Origin: Pleurotus djamor
Lineage: Eukaryota; Basidiomycota; Agaricomycetes; Agaricales; Pleurotaceae
Direction: 5' to 3'
DNA length: 64,000 nucleotides
Assembly (NCBI GenBank): GCA_029747585.1
Contig: JAPEVF010000036.1
Span: forward strand, 1 to 64,000
In this document: positions 34,656 to 46,919 of the stretch, piece after piece
Position numbering within the stretch: position 1 is the first letter of the stretch
How the letters are laid out: each line of letters opens with the position of its first letter
Made by a program: the position numbers and the translations under genes
The notes under the pieces: model-generated
Database searches by the model: none
What the model saw: only the letters and a program-made list of their open reading frames with translations
Told to the model about the DNA's origin: nothing

Positions 34656-36072
34656 GTTGTGGACGAGTTGTGGACCGTGGTGGTAGATAGCAGAGACGAA
34701 CTCCCTTGGATACCCAATTCTCACGCCCCCTAAATTTCAAGGTGTCGTTATAAACTCTGGCTTGCCGTAGGCATCGTCAATCACCCTCTGCGGCCTCACA
34801 CGGACGCTTGCACCTAGATCTCTCTTTTTGAAGCTGAGTTTGTCGCATTCAGATCAATGTACGGTAGGCCTTCCTTGTGCGCTTCGGACGCTTCTCCAGG
34901 CTCAGTTTAGTTCGTCAGTTCGCTCAATTCTTGTTTATTCTCATCACTAGATCAAGAACCAGTCAGTTCCTGCTTCAAATTCCGACACCGAAGCGCGGTA
35001 TAAAAGTTCCCGACATGATGGAAGGGAGGTACATCAGCTGTTCGAAAATGCCACGGCAGACCACACGCCCACCACCTGGAAACCACGATAATGAACGCAT
35101 GGATGGTTCTAGCATTGTGCATATCGCGCCTTGCTTCTCCTGCATTTCTCCGCGTTAGGCAGTATGGGTTCGACGTTCGGGTATCGATTGCGTGAACGCT
35201 TCAGCTTGGTGATTCCTTTCTTATCCCAGTAACAAACAATCACTGATAAATGTGCCTTCAGGGTATCAGCTACCGTTGACCCGCAAGTAGACTTACTATC
35301 TGGAGGTGTCTTCAACAAGGCGGGTCCTCGAGGTTTTCATCGGATCTCACGTTAATCCCATCCAGCCATTTTAAATTCTTCACTCCTCCATCCGAGTGTG
35401 GGTGTGTTACCGTCTGGACACTTCCACTCAGCTAGCCTTTGGACCGGCCTATCTTCATTCAGACACTAGCATCGTCACACTGAGTTTAGTGACGTAACAC
35501 CCCCGTTCTACCAGCGCACTACACAGTACATCGCTACGTACGATCCCTCGAAACATCATCTCTCCATACGCCATAACACATGCGCACAACCCGGGACTGT
35601 AGAAACACCTCTTTCTACTTAGGGATTACTATTGTTCTCATTCTCATGCACACATTCATATGCGGTGTTCTCGGGTCCCTGGACTATGTTTAGATGTGGA
35701 ATCAACCCATTTGTCGACGGATTGATAGCTAGGTCCGGTAGTCCACAATGTAGATGAACTTCACATCTCACAAGCGTTCACGTTCCCTGAGCACTCCATG
35801 AATACAATGACTTGCAAGTGCACCACAGGATGACTCGGGAACGAAGAAGCTACTTGGTTCCTTTCTGTGGCGTTGACTTCGGGGGAAAAACGGCGGTACC
35901 ATAGAATGGAGGAGGCCACCCAGGTTTCAGAGCCGGCACGTCAAGTCGCCATCCATTTCTCTGCTCGTCACTCGTCAACAAGAGTGTATTCCATAACCGA
36001 AAATGAAGGCCGAAATAGGGGAACCAAAGGCCCCTGTTGTGATTTCGTAATGATCGCCAGGAAGCGCCTGTC
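34656..36072. other. Divergent intergenic region
   Basis: This lies between the starts of the aldo-keto reductase (minus) and the HSBP1-like gene (plus), so it carries both promoters. An open frame at 34877-35158 (plus) was seen but has no recognisable features. Confidence 0.55.
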
Positions 36073-36568
36073 TTGCCTGAGCCAACCACACCGCCAATGC
36101 CTCCCCGACCTGCCCTCCCTTTAAACGTAACGCCAACCACGCCAGGCAGAACAGCCGATGGCGACAAGGAAAAGACGCCAGGGCCCTCGAAGCAAAACTC
36201 ATTGTCGGCAACGGCAACAATGAAGCCGTCAGACATCTCCAGCCCCCATGAATTGACAGCCTTTGTATGTCGCTCCTTGTGTTCTCACCTCGACGATGTC
36301 CTTACAGTCCTGGTCAGGTTGAAAATCTCCTTGAACAGTTAGAGGCTAAATTTGATAGTATGTCTGGACAAATCCTGGAGCGAAGTGCGTATGCCACTTA
36401 ATATTCCCTGTACATCGCTGATATGCCAAATTCTCAGTGACCCAAATGTCGGCGCGTGTTGACTCGCTGGAAGCTTCAATACAGGACATCATCAATGGCG
36501 ATAGCGTTCCTCAGTCTCCTTCTCCCGTACCAGGAATGGGAATCAGACGGAATGACACCGGTTCTTAG
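36073..36568 (+). CDS. HSBP1-like heat shock factor-binding coiled-coil protein
   Basis: Three exons (introns 36265-36317 and 36385-36437) give 129 residues. The conserved core reads HELTAFVENLLEQLEAKFDS, then GQILERMTQMSARVDSLEAS and IQDIING, an uninterrupted heptad pattern matching heat shock factor binding protein 1. HSBP1 proteins are small trimeric coiled coils that interact with heat shock factor; in fungi their role is little studied. Compared with the usual 70-90 residue proteins, this one has a Pro/Thr-rich N-terminal extension of about 60 residues and a Pro/Ser tail. The convergent lipase gene ends 190 bases downstream. Confidence 0.88.
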
Positions 36569-36757
36569 GTTTTGTGTTGATGCATGATACAATAGTGGAG
36601 GAGTCTTTTAGGTGTGTTTCACTGTTCAGCCTCTCCACAAAGGACGTGCTAATGAATGTTTAGTTAAATAATTTATCTATCCTGCATAGGCCTGCATATT
36701 AATGTCGTCATTGGTATCCATATCCGCGGAATGCAACGAATATTGTACGATATCACT

Positions 36758-38525
36758 TCACACCACGAACGAATCTACCCAGTGCTTCACAACACCCCTG
36801 CCCGCGCGCATCTCCGGGAAATAGTCCGCGTCCCTGCAGACTATGAGGGCATGGGCATTCCTCACGCCGTCAAAAAGAACCAAATGCTTCACAAGCGGCA
36901 GTTGGTTGAGCTGTTCGACCATCTTCTTTTGCTTAGCGGTGAGTTTTGGTTGGTCTATCGTCCGTCGGAGGTGATACCCAGGACCAGCCGCAATGGGCTG
37001 TTCCAAGCGAGGCCCTGTGGCGACGGCTTCTCGTTTGTTTGACGAACCCGTTGCCCAAGGGGTATGTGATCCTTCAGGTTCTGAAGAAGCCGCTTCTTGG
37101 TATCCTGATACTCTTACGCCTTCCAGAACTTCCATAACGATATCCTCCGCTTGTTGCTCGAGTTGGGAAAAGGTGTGGACAAGCCGTCTTGATCTAGCGA
37201 CACTAGATTCTAACTCTGTTAGTCGCGTACGAGACGCCTTCTCGTCGGCCTTGAACCTGCGCAGAGCAAGCGTAACCCCGACTCCCAGGAGAAGGGGCAT
37301 TAGGGAATACAAGAGCTATGAAAATTCATCTGTTCAGGCACCCTCTGACTGGATGTCGGCAGACTCACGATCTTTTTGTGGAGTGGGAGCTTCAGATTTT
37401 GGACGGGCAACAACAAACGTTTTGATGACGGCTTCATCTGCCGAAACCACGACGCTGACAAAACTGCTGGGTTGACGGCAGTCGGCGGAAGAGAGTATCT
37501 TTCGATTATTGGCTCGTAGGTTGTATTGATATCTCTGTCCGTTCAGGTTGAACATCAGAAGTGACTTCGGGCACGGATATCAGCAAGACACTTACATCTG
37601 AACGCCGCTACCAACCCTGTTTGCGAAGGGATCCTCAAGTTCTATGGCACCAGTGACGTATGGGACGGTTACATCGTTGACACTGTTTCGCATTCCGTGC
37701 GCGTTAGTACCCTTATTCCATGTGTTCTAGCGCAGATTAACTGACGCGTTGGCATAGATTCGGATGTACTTGAAGAGAGATAATGCTTTGTAGAACATCT
37801 GATCTGCTCAGGCAACGCATAAGTACCCCGAAGGTCATATAAACGAAATAGGACTCACCGGGATCTGCCATCACCTCCAGGAGTGATCTGTCCGTTGTTG
37901 ACCACTTATCTCGGCAGTAGAATTGATCCCCCGTTCGTGATAGGTACTTAGCGCACGCTGCCATGATTGCCGACAGCATCGACGCGTAACGAGGCAGTCC
38001 TATATGGGGTGTGGCTATGGTGTTGAAGTTGATTGGCTTCACGTCTTTAAAGAAGCCTCGGTGATGCAAAATTCTGGGAAGGCGTATATGAGAATGTACT
38101 AGGGTGATTAAACTGCAGACATACCCTACGACATATCGCGCAATGAGGCCGCCGAGGCTATAGCCTGCGATGGACAGTCTGACAACTCGTCCTCCTTGTT
38201 TCTTGATTGTCTGAACTTCCTCTTCAATCTACGAGGGACGCATAATACGACGATCTAAACCATCCAGCTATCCGCCTTCATCTCAAGAAGCCAAAAGGAT
38301 TCGGACTCGCACCTCATCAACGACGCGTTCACCTCCCCAGTCAATTCCGTCGTAAGTAAGCTCCTCGGAATTGGTTTTCGCGTTCATGACCCAGACTTTG
38401 AAGTCACCTTCAGTGATAGGATGTTTCTTCTGCATTCGACGAACAAGTTCGTTCAAGTGGGATGGATGCCCCCACATACCATGGATGAGGACCAGGAGGT
38501 GTACGGGTATGGGTGATGAAGGCAT
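36758..38525 (-). CDS. DUF676-family lipase/serine esterase, downstream paralogue
   Basis: This is a putative serine esterase of the DUF676 (Rog1-like) alpha/beta hydrolase family. N-terminal VHLLVLIHGMWGHPSHLNEL and YDGIDWGGERV are followed by the nucleophile motif GYSLGGLIARYVVG, NFNTIATPHIGLPRYASM, FYCRDKWSTTDRSLLEVMAD and VNDVTVPYVTGAI, whose Asp is a candidate for the acid. Near the C-terminus a hydrophobic segment, YSLMPLLLGVGVTLAL, suggests a membrane anchor before a coiled-coil-like stretch and a final QKKMVEQLNQLPLVKHLVLF. The ATG at 38525 is chosen by alignment with the neighbouring paralogue; ATGs up to 38573 are in frame. It forms a head-to-tail pair with the gene at 38719-40534. 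Confidence 0.85.
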
Positions 38526-38718
38526 GCTGGGGTATTTGGGTATAGGGATTGGTGCACACATCATAGCAGGCACTGTCTAATATATTATGGATGTTGCTAA
38601 CCGCAGCATACTCGTTGCCGGCTGTTGGCCGGAAGGCGTCGTCATCGCTTACTATCGTGGAAAAGAAAACCCTGGACAAGATTGCGACTCGGAGGATACA
38701 CGACGACGGGTATTGCCT

Positions 38719-40534
38719 TCATACAACAAACATGTCTGCCCAATGGCGAACAACGTTCTCCCCAGCCCGCATGGCTTCAAAGCGGTGGACATCTCGACAA
38801 ATAATGAGACCATGTGCGTTACGAACATCGTCAAAGAAGGCCAAAACTTTGACGATGGGTAATTGGTTGAGATTGCCCACGATGCGTTTCTGAAGGGGCG
38901 TCAAGTTTGGTTGATCGGAACGACCTGATTCCCGGTGCTTTCGGCAACATCGTCGCGCTTTGGGAGTAGCCGTATCTGATGCAGGAAGAACCGTATTATC
39001 GCCCGTGGCAGACAGGTGTGTCTGGATCGCAGCTCGCATGATGCTGTCTTCGTCAGATTCAACGCTCCGAGGGGTGCTTGTCCCGCTCTTTTCGCAATCC
39101 TCGACGACCAAACCACCAGACGAACTCATGGCACCCGCATCATCTATGATATCTGTGATCGCCCCTTCGACTTCTTGTTCAAGCTGAGCTATGATATGCA
39201 TCAACTTCTGGCGATCATTTCCTGGGTTGGAGCTCTCCTCCTCCAAAAGCTTCAGCCTGGTACGGGAGGAATGCGAGTCCATGCCAAGGCGAAGGAGGGC
39301 TAACGAGATGCCCACGGGAATCAGCAAAGGAAGGAAGGAGTACAAAAGCTGCGTCCACGTTGTTAGCCTACGTCATGGGCGAAGTAAAGTTCGAGGCCGA
39401 GCTCACCAAGTTCAAAGGAAAACGAGGCAACAGATGAGGGGGCAGCAATGGCGGTGACTTCTTCTTTTCTTTCCTACTATGGAACCATTCTGAAGAGAAG
39501 ACGACAGGCTTCACTACCGGAGCCGGCGGTACTGAAGGAAGAGCGTAAGATTTGATCAACGGTGGGTATTCTTCATTGATTTCCCTGAGAGATGTTGGGT
39601 ATGACATTGAAAAGAAGGAGGGAAGATCCTTACACATGTACCCCACTGGCGGCTGTATCTATGAATGGATCTTCTGTTTCGATTGCGGCAGTCACATACG
39701 GAACTGTAGTATCGTTGACGCTGTATTATGGTCAAATAGATGATGAAGGTGGAGGGGCACAGACTCACGCGTTGGCGTAAATGCGAATATACTTGAATGA
39801 TTGAAGTGCTTTATAAAAGACTCGATCTCATAGGAAAGATATCAGACGATGCTCCTTGCAAGATGAAAATATTCTTTACCTGGATCAGCCATGACTTCGA
39901 GCAACGGGCTCCCATTTGGTGCCCATTTATCTTCACAGAAGAACTGCTCGCCGGTCCGCGAGAGGAGCTTGGGTCCGAGAGTAGAAACCAACGACGAGAA
40001 CAAGGTTGGGTATCGTAGAAGGCCGATATGGGGTGTGGCGATGGTATTGAACGTTACAGGCTGAACTTTGGCGAAGAATTCTCGTTGATGGAGGATCCTG
40101 CGCGGAACGAAGTAAGTACGCGATGGACGGTAAGATAATGCTGGACTTGGAGTGCGCGTACCCAATGACATATCGTGAAAGGAGACCGCCCAAGCTATAT
40201 CCAGTAATCGAGAAGTGCGTTACTTTCTTAGAATCTTTCTCTAGAGTCTCAATCTCCCGAAGGATCTAACGAGTTATCAAGTTAGATTAAGCATCCACGA
40301 ATCTAGGTCATGTTACTGGCACACCTCTTCAGCGATTCGCTCGCCACCCCAATCAATTCCATCATAGGTAGATCCTTCAGCATTGGTCTGGGCGACGTGT
40401 AGATGCAGAGAAACTCCGGTATCGTTGGGCTCGGCATGTTTCTCCTTCATCACACGAGCAAGCTCCGCCATGTGCGACGGATTGCCCCACATGCCATGGA
40501 CCAACACCAAAAAGTGGATTGACTGAGTCGACAT
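38719..40534 (-). CDS. DUF676-family lipase/serine esterase, upstream paralogue
   Basis: Same architecture and intron positions as its downstream neighbour. N-terminal HFLVLVHGMWGNPSHMAELA and YDGIDWGGERIAEE are followed by SITGYSLGGLLSRYVIG with the catalytic Ser, FNTIATPHIGLLRYPTLF, FFCEDKWAPNGSPLLEVMAD and VNDTTVPYVTAAI. A Pro/Lys-rich linker with FHSRKEKKKS follows, then the hydrophobic YSFLPLLIPVGISLALLRLG and an Asp/Ser/Thr-rich tail ending in QKRIVGNLNQLPIVKVLAFF. The divergence between the pair is mostly in the linker and tail, while the catalytic region is well kept, so both appear functional. Family members act on neutral or phospholipids; the substrate here is unknown. Confidence 0.87.
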
Positions 40535-40979
40535 CAAGGTTCAAGAGGCAAAACNTGAGAGTAATTAGGAGGAAAAGAAAGAGGAAGAGTATAGACATCT
40601 TTCCGAGTCGGGAGATGACATGAGACATCCGCGGTTGATTCGGCGAGCTGGATGCGCGTCACCGTGCCGCGGGCACGTTTTCCTCAGGGTCACGGAAGAA
40701 CTGCGGAAATTTGAAAATCCACAACTGTTCTACGCTGTATCTTGCAAGGGAAATGAGGAGGTTTTTCTTTTCGTTGAAAAATCACAGCAACCGCTGGCGT
40801 AGAGGCTAAAGTTGTCCATGTCCGGCTTGGGTGTAGTGCGACGCTGTACGAAAGGGGGAGAGCAGGGTGCAACCCGTCGTGGCGAAGCAAGCTGCAATGC
40901 AGGATCAGAGACAATGGGTTAAAGTCTAAAGATAGTCAACAGCGCCAGGTCAATTCGAAGATGGGGTTCTTGTGGGAAC

Positions 40980-42462
40980 GTCAGACGTGAACCAGCGTGC
41001 ACAAGCTTAAGTGATACTGAGGTACGTGCTTTTCATGAGAATATCAAAAAGTTACGAAACGATTAAACTCACCGTCCCACTATGCACTATGATCCAAACG
41101 TGAGTAGCCCCATGGCGAGATCGTCCAAAGCCGGCGGCAAGCCTAACTCAATATCAACATAACGAAAACAACATGCGAATTAGACTTCATGGTGTGAGCA
41201 CATCAAGGTCAATGCGATGCAACACAGCTGTTATGTCACCAATAGAGTATTCCCAAAACGAGAGGATGAGAGGAGTAATAATGAATCAATATCCGTCCAT
41301 CCAAAGTCCGGACGTGCATCCCAGAACTGCGTAGCAACTTCCTGGAGTTGAGATTTGGACATGAGGTTTCGATGTGAAGGACAGCGAACTAAATGAAGGC
41401 GGCGATAGTCAGGGTATACTGTATGCCATCCATGCATCTCCCATTTGTTCTTCGCCTCCAACCCACGCACTGACGCCACGGGCGATCACAGTCTTCGCAC
41501 CCCAGCCGATAAGGATGATGATCATGCTGAACACGGGATGAAAGTCCAAAATAACTGAGACACCAGTCAGTCGAAGACGAAGATAAAGTGACTGGATAAG
41601 GCAGACGAACTGCGTAACCCAAATCCAGCTGACATGCCTCCTAGGACGTTTCGAATAACCCAGGCACGGTCTATTTTATCGTCGTCTAGAAGCTGCGTGA
41701 CCGAACTAATAAGCGGAACATCTATCCATCCATCGAGAACATTCTTCGATGGGCGGATTGGAGCGGTAGAAGGCTGCCATATGGCGAGCAGAAAAAGGAG
41801 AAAGAATTTGGTTAGCGAAGAGTAGAAAAGGGCTAGAGGTACAAGTGAGAATCTATAGGAATATTGTCATTGGATGACAGCGATAAATGGGGGACGTGCT
41901 AACCGGAATTCTGATCGGGTACCGCTAGATGGGGAGTTTGGAGAGGCTGGCCAGAGGCGGGAAGTGGAGAGGAATAGATAACAAGCAGCCACTACTCCAC
42001 TGTGAAACGCGACAGTTTCTGTTGGCTAGAGGTTCAATTTGTCGAATATAACCGGATAATTGGAATGGCTTACCTGACAGACAGCCAAGAAGAGTCCTCA
42101 CAAACGCACGGGTCGTTTCTGGGTTCCACGGTTTGGGTCCATGAGGAGGGATACCTGCGGGTCCTGAGTGAAGGTCGAATTGGTTTTGCTTGGACAGTCG
42201 GCGAGGAATCTATGCTCAACTGAGTTGCGACCATCGTATGACTAGTTAGAAGAATCAATAACAAAACTCCGGGACACAGTCGAGAGTATGACTTACAGGC
42301 GTCTAAAAGCACAAGAGCTCCTCCCAATCGAATGACAAGCAACCATCGCCGCTAAAGCGAGATGTGAGCAACCTCAGTATATGCTGGTTCATGAAATAAA
42401 TGAACTTGTTCTCGCTTGGGATCTTCCACCAGCAAGTTGGGTTTGCCAGTAGACGATGCCAT
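40980..42462 (-). CDS. Polytopic membrane protein fragment, possibly wax-synthase-like (right copy)
   Basis: Predicted start MASSTGKPNLLVEDPKREQV at 42462. Later exons read GIPPHGPKPWNPETTRAFV, LAIWQPSTAPIRPSKNVLDG, WIWVTQFVCLIQSLYLRLRL, SVILDFHPVFSMIIILIGW and KTVIARGVSAWVGGEEQM. Several hydrophobic stretches point to a membrane protein. Segments around ARGVSAW and the downstream part faintly recall fungal wax-synthase-domain acyltransferases, but the diagnostic FWxxRWH is not seen. Compared with the left copy, this one seems to lack its C-terminal part, ending near 40980 close to the lipase pair. A full exon set could not be built, so it may be a pseudogene. Confidence 0.4.
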
Positions 42463-43076
42463 GTTTTCAGTTCGGTGTGACCTCCTAGGTTCTGTCCCTC
42501 TGTTGAACAACAGGTGTCGGTATACTCCGCGTTTCAAAAGGATTAGGTCGATGAAGAGGGTCAAGGAGGGATGCTCGACATATGGGTCGGCAAATGCACG
42601 ACAATTACCCTAAATTCGGGCAAGATTGGGGTCAGGCAAGGGTCAGGTAGAAACGGCTTTTTGAGATGACGACGAACGCATTCTTCCAGCCTCAGATTAT
42701 TTGCAGACTCGTACACGGTGTAGAGATAGCGTACATGAGCCGTGCAACTGATGCAGATTGGCATGCGCGACAGTGGTCACGGAACGTTGCAGGATCTGAA
42801 GTCGTCGAGCTAGCACGTCTGGCACGTGGGCTACCGCCACTCAGGAGTGTCCATGAGGGGCACGTCTAAGAAGACATACCTCAGCAGCGAGGTCATACCA
42901 TTAGAAGCAACCATCAGAGTCCAGCTATGATACACGAAGGACGTAGCAAAAATCTGCTTTAGGAGCTGAAAGTATATATTCACTCCCGAGGAGACACGGA
43001 GGATGTAGATGACGGAGCTTCCAAATGCTCATCATTCGGCATCCCCTCTTCGCTTCTGAATACTATGCTTCTGCCA

Positions 43077-44823
43077 CTACAGCTCAGTTCGCACATAATG
43101 AAGTCGCCCCAGTACATCACCCCTTGCACCGGTGTAACGCACGGATGGATGCCGTGGCCCACTATAATCCATTAAGGGAGGGTCCATCACCAGAACTTCA
43201 AGGAGTTCTTCTGCTTCTTTCCGCGGAAGCAGCTGCTCAGTTTCGACATCCATTACTTACATTCCCATATTTTGATCGAGTTGTCGGTGGTAAAAGGGAG
43301 ATGGCGTCCTCGCTTGTGCACAAACGGTCCGGTTCTATCTTCACTGTCGACGGCATCAGAATCATCAGACCCGCTTTCTGATTCTGAGTCGGAGTCCGTC
43401 TGTGAATCGAAGTGGCGGGAACCTGACACGGTCAGAAGCAGTGGTTCCAGAGGATGGAATGACACAGAGCCGACGGCATCTTCATTAGAAAGGATAGTAC
43501 TCGTAAGGTTCGTATCTTGAAGCTCAAAAGTATACAGAGACCAACCGTTATGTGCGTCAATCACGTAGCTGGGTTCTATCCTGAACTGGTCCCCCGCTTC
43601 GACGGGCAAGCTGCTGAGATCCCACACAGAGACTGTGCCATCCTACAATGGCCATCGATCAGTGGACAAGGCCTGAAAGGAAATAATCTTATCTGTGATA
43701 GTAACTTACTGGACCACCCGCTGCGAGCCATTTCCCCGAAGAGTCAACGTCAAACTTAAGCTTTTGGTTTGTTCGCATTGAGTCGCTCGACTGTGATTCG
43801 TACGATTGAACAGGCTCGCTCGTCGTGCCACGAAGATCCCAGACATAAATTGAGGGATGTCTCCGAAAAGAAGCGTACAGGAGGTATGGCTGGGTGTTGT
43901 TGAAAGCCAGCTTTGGGAATCATCAACACCGTTCAGCAAGGTGGGCGGAAGTCAACGAACGAACCTGGGTCACCCCAGCAAGAACAGCGTCCGAGCTGGT
44001 CCCAAGATAGAACAAAGGAGCATCATCTTGAGATTCGTCGTAAACGCAGATATTGTGAAGCGAGGGAGAAAGCGATCCAGCGGCGAAATAACCCCCTTGT
44101 GGGGAGTATGGAGTGAACGCCAGTGCAGATACGATCCCTAGATAGGTATCAGACCTGCCGAACCGCTGTCACTTTCCAAAAGATAGGGATCACCTTTTAG
44201 GCCGTCTTTGCTCTTCTTGGAGGGTGAAGTATGCAGACGCGTCCCAGGATTCCCGGGTGCACCCAGATCAAACACCTCAATGGCATCTTCAAAACCACAA
44301 TACATACGATCCATAGTAGGAGCGAAAGCCAAACTGTGTGGTGCAATGAAGCGTTCGCGGTGATCCACGATCGGGTAAGATCCCCGTAGCTATGCATAAC
44401 GCTTAAATGTCTACGGGTATGTCCAAGTAATAGGGTACATACTCGACCGTCAGACGCGTGCAACAACTGAACCGGGCGTTCCCGCACAGAAGCAGCAAAA
44501 CAGAAGGTGGCAGGGTCCATGGGTGAAGCAGTTGGAAACCATGCATATTCAACGATAGGCGATGGTTGAGGTACATCAATCACAGTTGCATCGCTTTCAG
44601 CCCTCAGCCCTTCAGCATGGCTCGAAGGAGGTGTTGAGAAGAGTTGAAACTGGTGGTCTTCCGAGGCGGCGAGGAAACAAGAACCATCAGCACACCACTT
44701 CGCTTGTCTGGCAAAGTTGGTTTTNGTGTATGGATTGGGAGTAACAGTCTGAGAGTCTAGCGAAGGCTTGAACACAAACCGTGGTCGCGCCCAAACTTGT
44801 TGCGCTTCTGGTGGGGATGCCAT
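43077..44823 (-). CDS. WRAP53/TCAB1-like WD40 protein (right copy)
   Basis: Intact copy of the WD40 gene at 3161-4808. Start MASPPEAQQVWARPRFVFKP; later NFARQAKWCADGSCFLAAS, VEYAWFPTASPMDPATF, SVRERPVQLLHASDGR, RERFIAPHSLAFAPTMDRMY, GIVSALAFTPYSPQGGYF, SIYVWDLRGTTSEPVQSYE, DGKVSVWDLSSLPVEAGDQ and the acidic SDSESESGSDDSDAVDSED before NSIKIWE. The intron after GLK begins with GT here. A last exon gives SEELLEVLVMDPPLMDYSGP and ends near 43077. WRAP53 proteins bind Cajal-body and telomerase RNAs and are usually single copy. An N at about 44725 lies inside one codon without breaking the frame. Confidence 0.85.
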
Positions 44824-44926
44824 CACGGAGATTCGTTAGAGGAAGTAAGTATGCGGAGATTGAATTCACAAAAACCACGCCCAATGATTCTATCTACAAG
44901 CCGAGCGAGTACATTCAAGACACAGG

Positions 44927-46293
44927 TTATGTACCGTCTATAAAATTAGAAACTAATACCCGGAATTTATGAGGACTAGGAAGCAAATGTTAGGAACGAC
45001 GACGCGTTTGTGCGTCAAAAAGGCCCCACTCACTCTTCAGCATGGACTATGGAAGGGTCTTTTAGCACATCGGGCCTAGGAAAGCCGTAGAACCAAGAAC
45101 TCACCCCAGTGCCCAGTATCCAGCTTCTCCAGAATCATATTGGGAAAGTAGTGCTGTAAAGTGTTGATATTATGTCTATTAATGTACCTGTTACGAAAAG
45201 AAGCCATGGACGTCAGGGTGGAATGATGAAGTCCATAGTGGATCGTTACGCAACTTGCTCTTCTCGCCTTTTATGAACATCGTTCGTCCTGGCCAAATTC
45301 GCTCGCCAGGTTGGTATGGGAAAAGCCCAAGTTCCGGTATCGCAGAAGCAAGGATATTCAAGGGGACTTGGAACTTGGCATGCGGACTTTGGGAAGTGGG
45401 TGACACGAAGTTGGTTAAGAGAAATGCGCGAACAGATGGGTCCTAGAGAGGCACATGAGGATAACTAGGCATGGATTGCTCGGCGTCACATACTTTTTCC
45501 CATTTGTGGAGAAACAAATCTGCATCCTTTCGCGATTTGATGCCTTGGTGCTCGATCGCTTGCATGCCCTTCAAATATCCCATGAACTCCGAAGACAGAG
45601 ATCCAATGGAAGGGGCTATATCGACGACAATGAGGTTGGACAGCAGAGCTGGTGGGAGTAGAGGATCTAATGCCACCGTCATAGACACCTTGCCTCCCCT
45701 GAGATAGTCATGTTCCTAAGCTGTGTCAAGTGTAAGAAAGGGTAATGGGCTAACATGGAATGTCCGATGAGAGATATGTCCTGCAGATTGTGCTTTTGGC
45801 AGAAATGCAGGACGTCCGCGGCCATGTGCGAGTAGGTCATACCATGCACATGGGGCGATGAGCCATGGTTTCGCAGGTCCTAGAAGCCGGTCAGAACTCT
45901 AAAGGTGGGTTATTTTGAGCACCGTACGAGCGTGTAAACAGGCCGATGTAGTTCTCGACTAAACGCTTTGGCTAACGACTTCCAGTTCCGCTTCGACCCG
46001 CTAGTAGCCATGTTCATTCCCGAGATAATTGGGGCATTACAGAGATTCAGCGTACAGAAGTCCATGGAGGATGACCAGAGGTTTCCCGATCGGCTTTTCG
46101 CAGTGAGTGGGAGCGTGCAGATCATACGCGAGGTCGACTGGTTGGATTGGAGTCGATGACAAGGCTGTAATCTGCTCATTAGTGAGTTTTCACGCGTCGA
46201 AAGCTTATCCGTTGAATCACCTCTCGTCCATGACCGCAGCAAGGCTTTTTGTCGACATGGACGCAGGAAAAGATGAGAGGACAGACAATTCAT
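44927..46293 (-). CDS. ABHD11/Imo32-type alpha/beta hydrolase (right copy)
   Basis: Intact counterpart of the gene at 1709-3078. The presequence-like start MNCLSSHLFLRPCRQKALLR spans intron 1, followed by PVDLAYDLHAPTHCEKPIGK, PLVILHGLLYAESL, WKSLAKAFSRELHRPVYTLD, LRNHGSSPHVHGMTYSHMAA, ISLIGHSMGGKVSMTVALDP with the nucleophile Ser, VVDIAPSIGSLSSEFMGYLK, DPSVRAFLLTNFVSPTSQSP, then GHWVHAEDPHKFRVLVSNFI with the catalytic His. All introns start with GT. About 300 residues, the normal length for the family. It is read divergently from the F-box gene across 626 bases. Family members are mitochondrial; yeast relatives include ethanol acetyltransferase-like enzymes. Confidence 0.88.
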
Positions 46294-46919
46294 GGGGGGC
46301 AAGCGTATGGCAAGCGCCCAAGAACATCTCACCACGTGCACCGAAACGCGTCTTACGGAAGTTGGACGGAAGCAGTTTTCATGTCTACCTTTACGTTCTC
46401 GACGGTGTAAAATCTTTACGACGACGTCAAAAGAGGCCGGAGCATGGACAAGTCGCAGGGGCATGGCCTCGGATGTTCGATGGTCTGTTTTCGTGCAAAC
46501 TTCCCGGCATCTTTGCGCTCGCTTTGGGCGGTCTTTGGGTGTGCTGCTTGGGCAATGATGCATCCTCAAGGCAGGAATTCGGACGAGAGCCGGTCCAATT
46601 ACCGATCTCATCCGCCAACAAACCCCTTGGTGTACGACAAACCTCGAATTTATAGGGGCATGGGCATGGGCATGCTCATGGTTCCCGAGTAGCTCAACGC
46701 ATCAATTAATTGCAGGTTCTTCTGCTTTGAACAGAGCAAATTACATGCAACTTACGTGGGTTTTATAGATCCAAAGAGAAAAACTTTAAAAGCGACCTCA
46801 ATAGCAGTATAATCGCTCGAGCTTCCCTCAACTCCTCTTAGACGGTATGCAGTTCTCCTCCCCTTAACGCGCATGGCTTGCTCAACCCCCCTACCAGTCC
46901 ACCTGTATGAGGCTTGACA
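46294..46919. promoter_or_regulatory. Divergent promoter between ABHD11-like and F-box genes
   Basis: The two genes start at 46293 (minus) and 46920 (plus). The corresponding spacer in the left arm is about 400 bases (1311-1708), so one copy has gained or lost about 230 bases. No TATA box stands out. Confidence 0.5.

Noticed and set aside
34877..35158. Plus-strand frame between AKR and HSBP1 genes
   Set aside because: No motif or homologue recognised, and it sits in the divergent promoter region.
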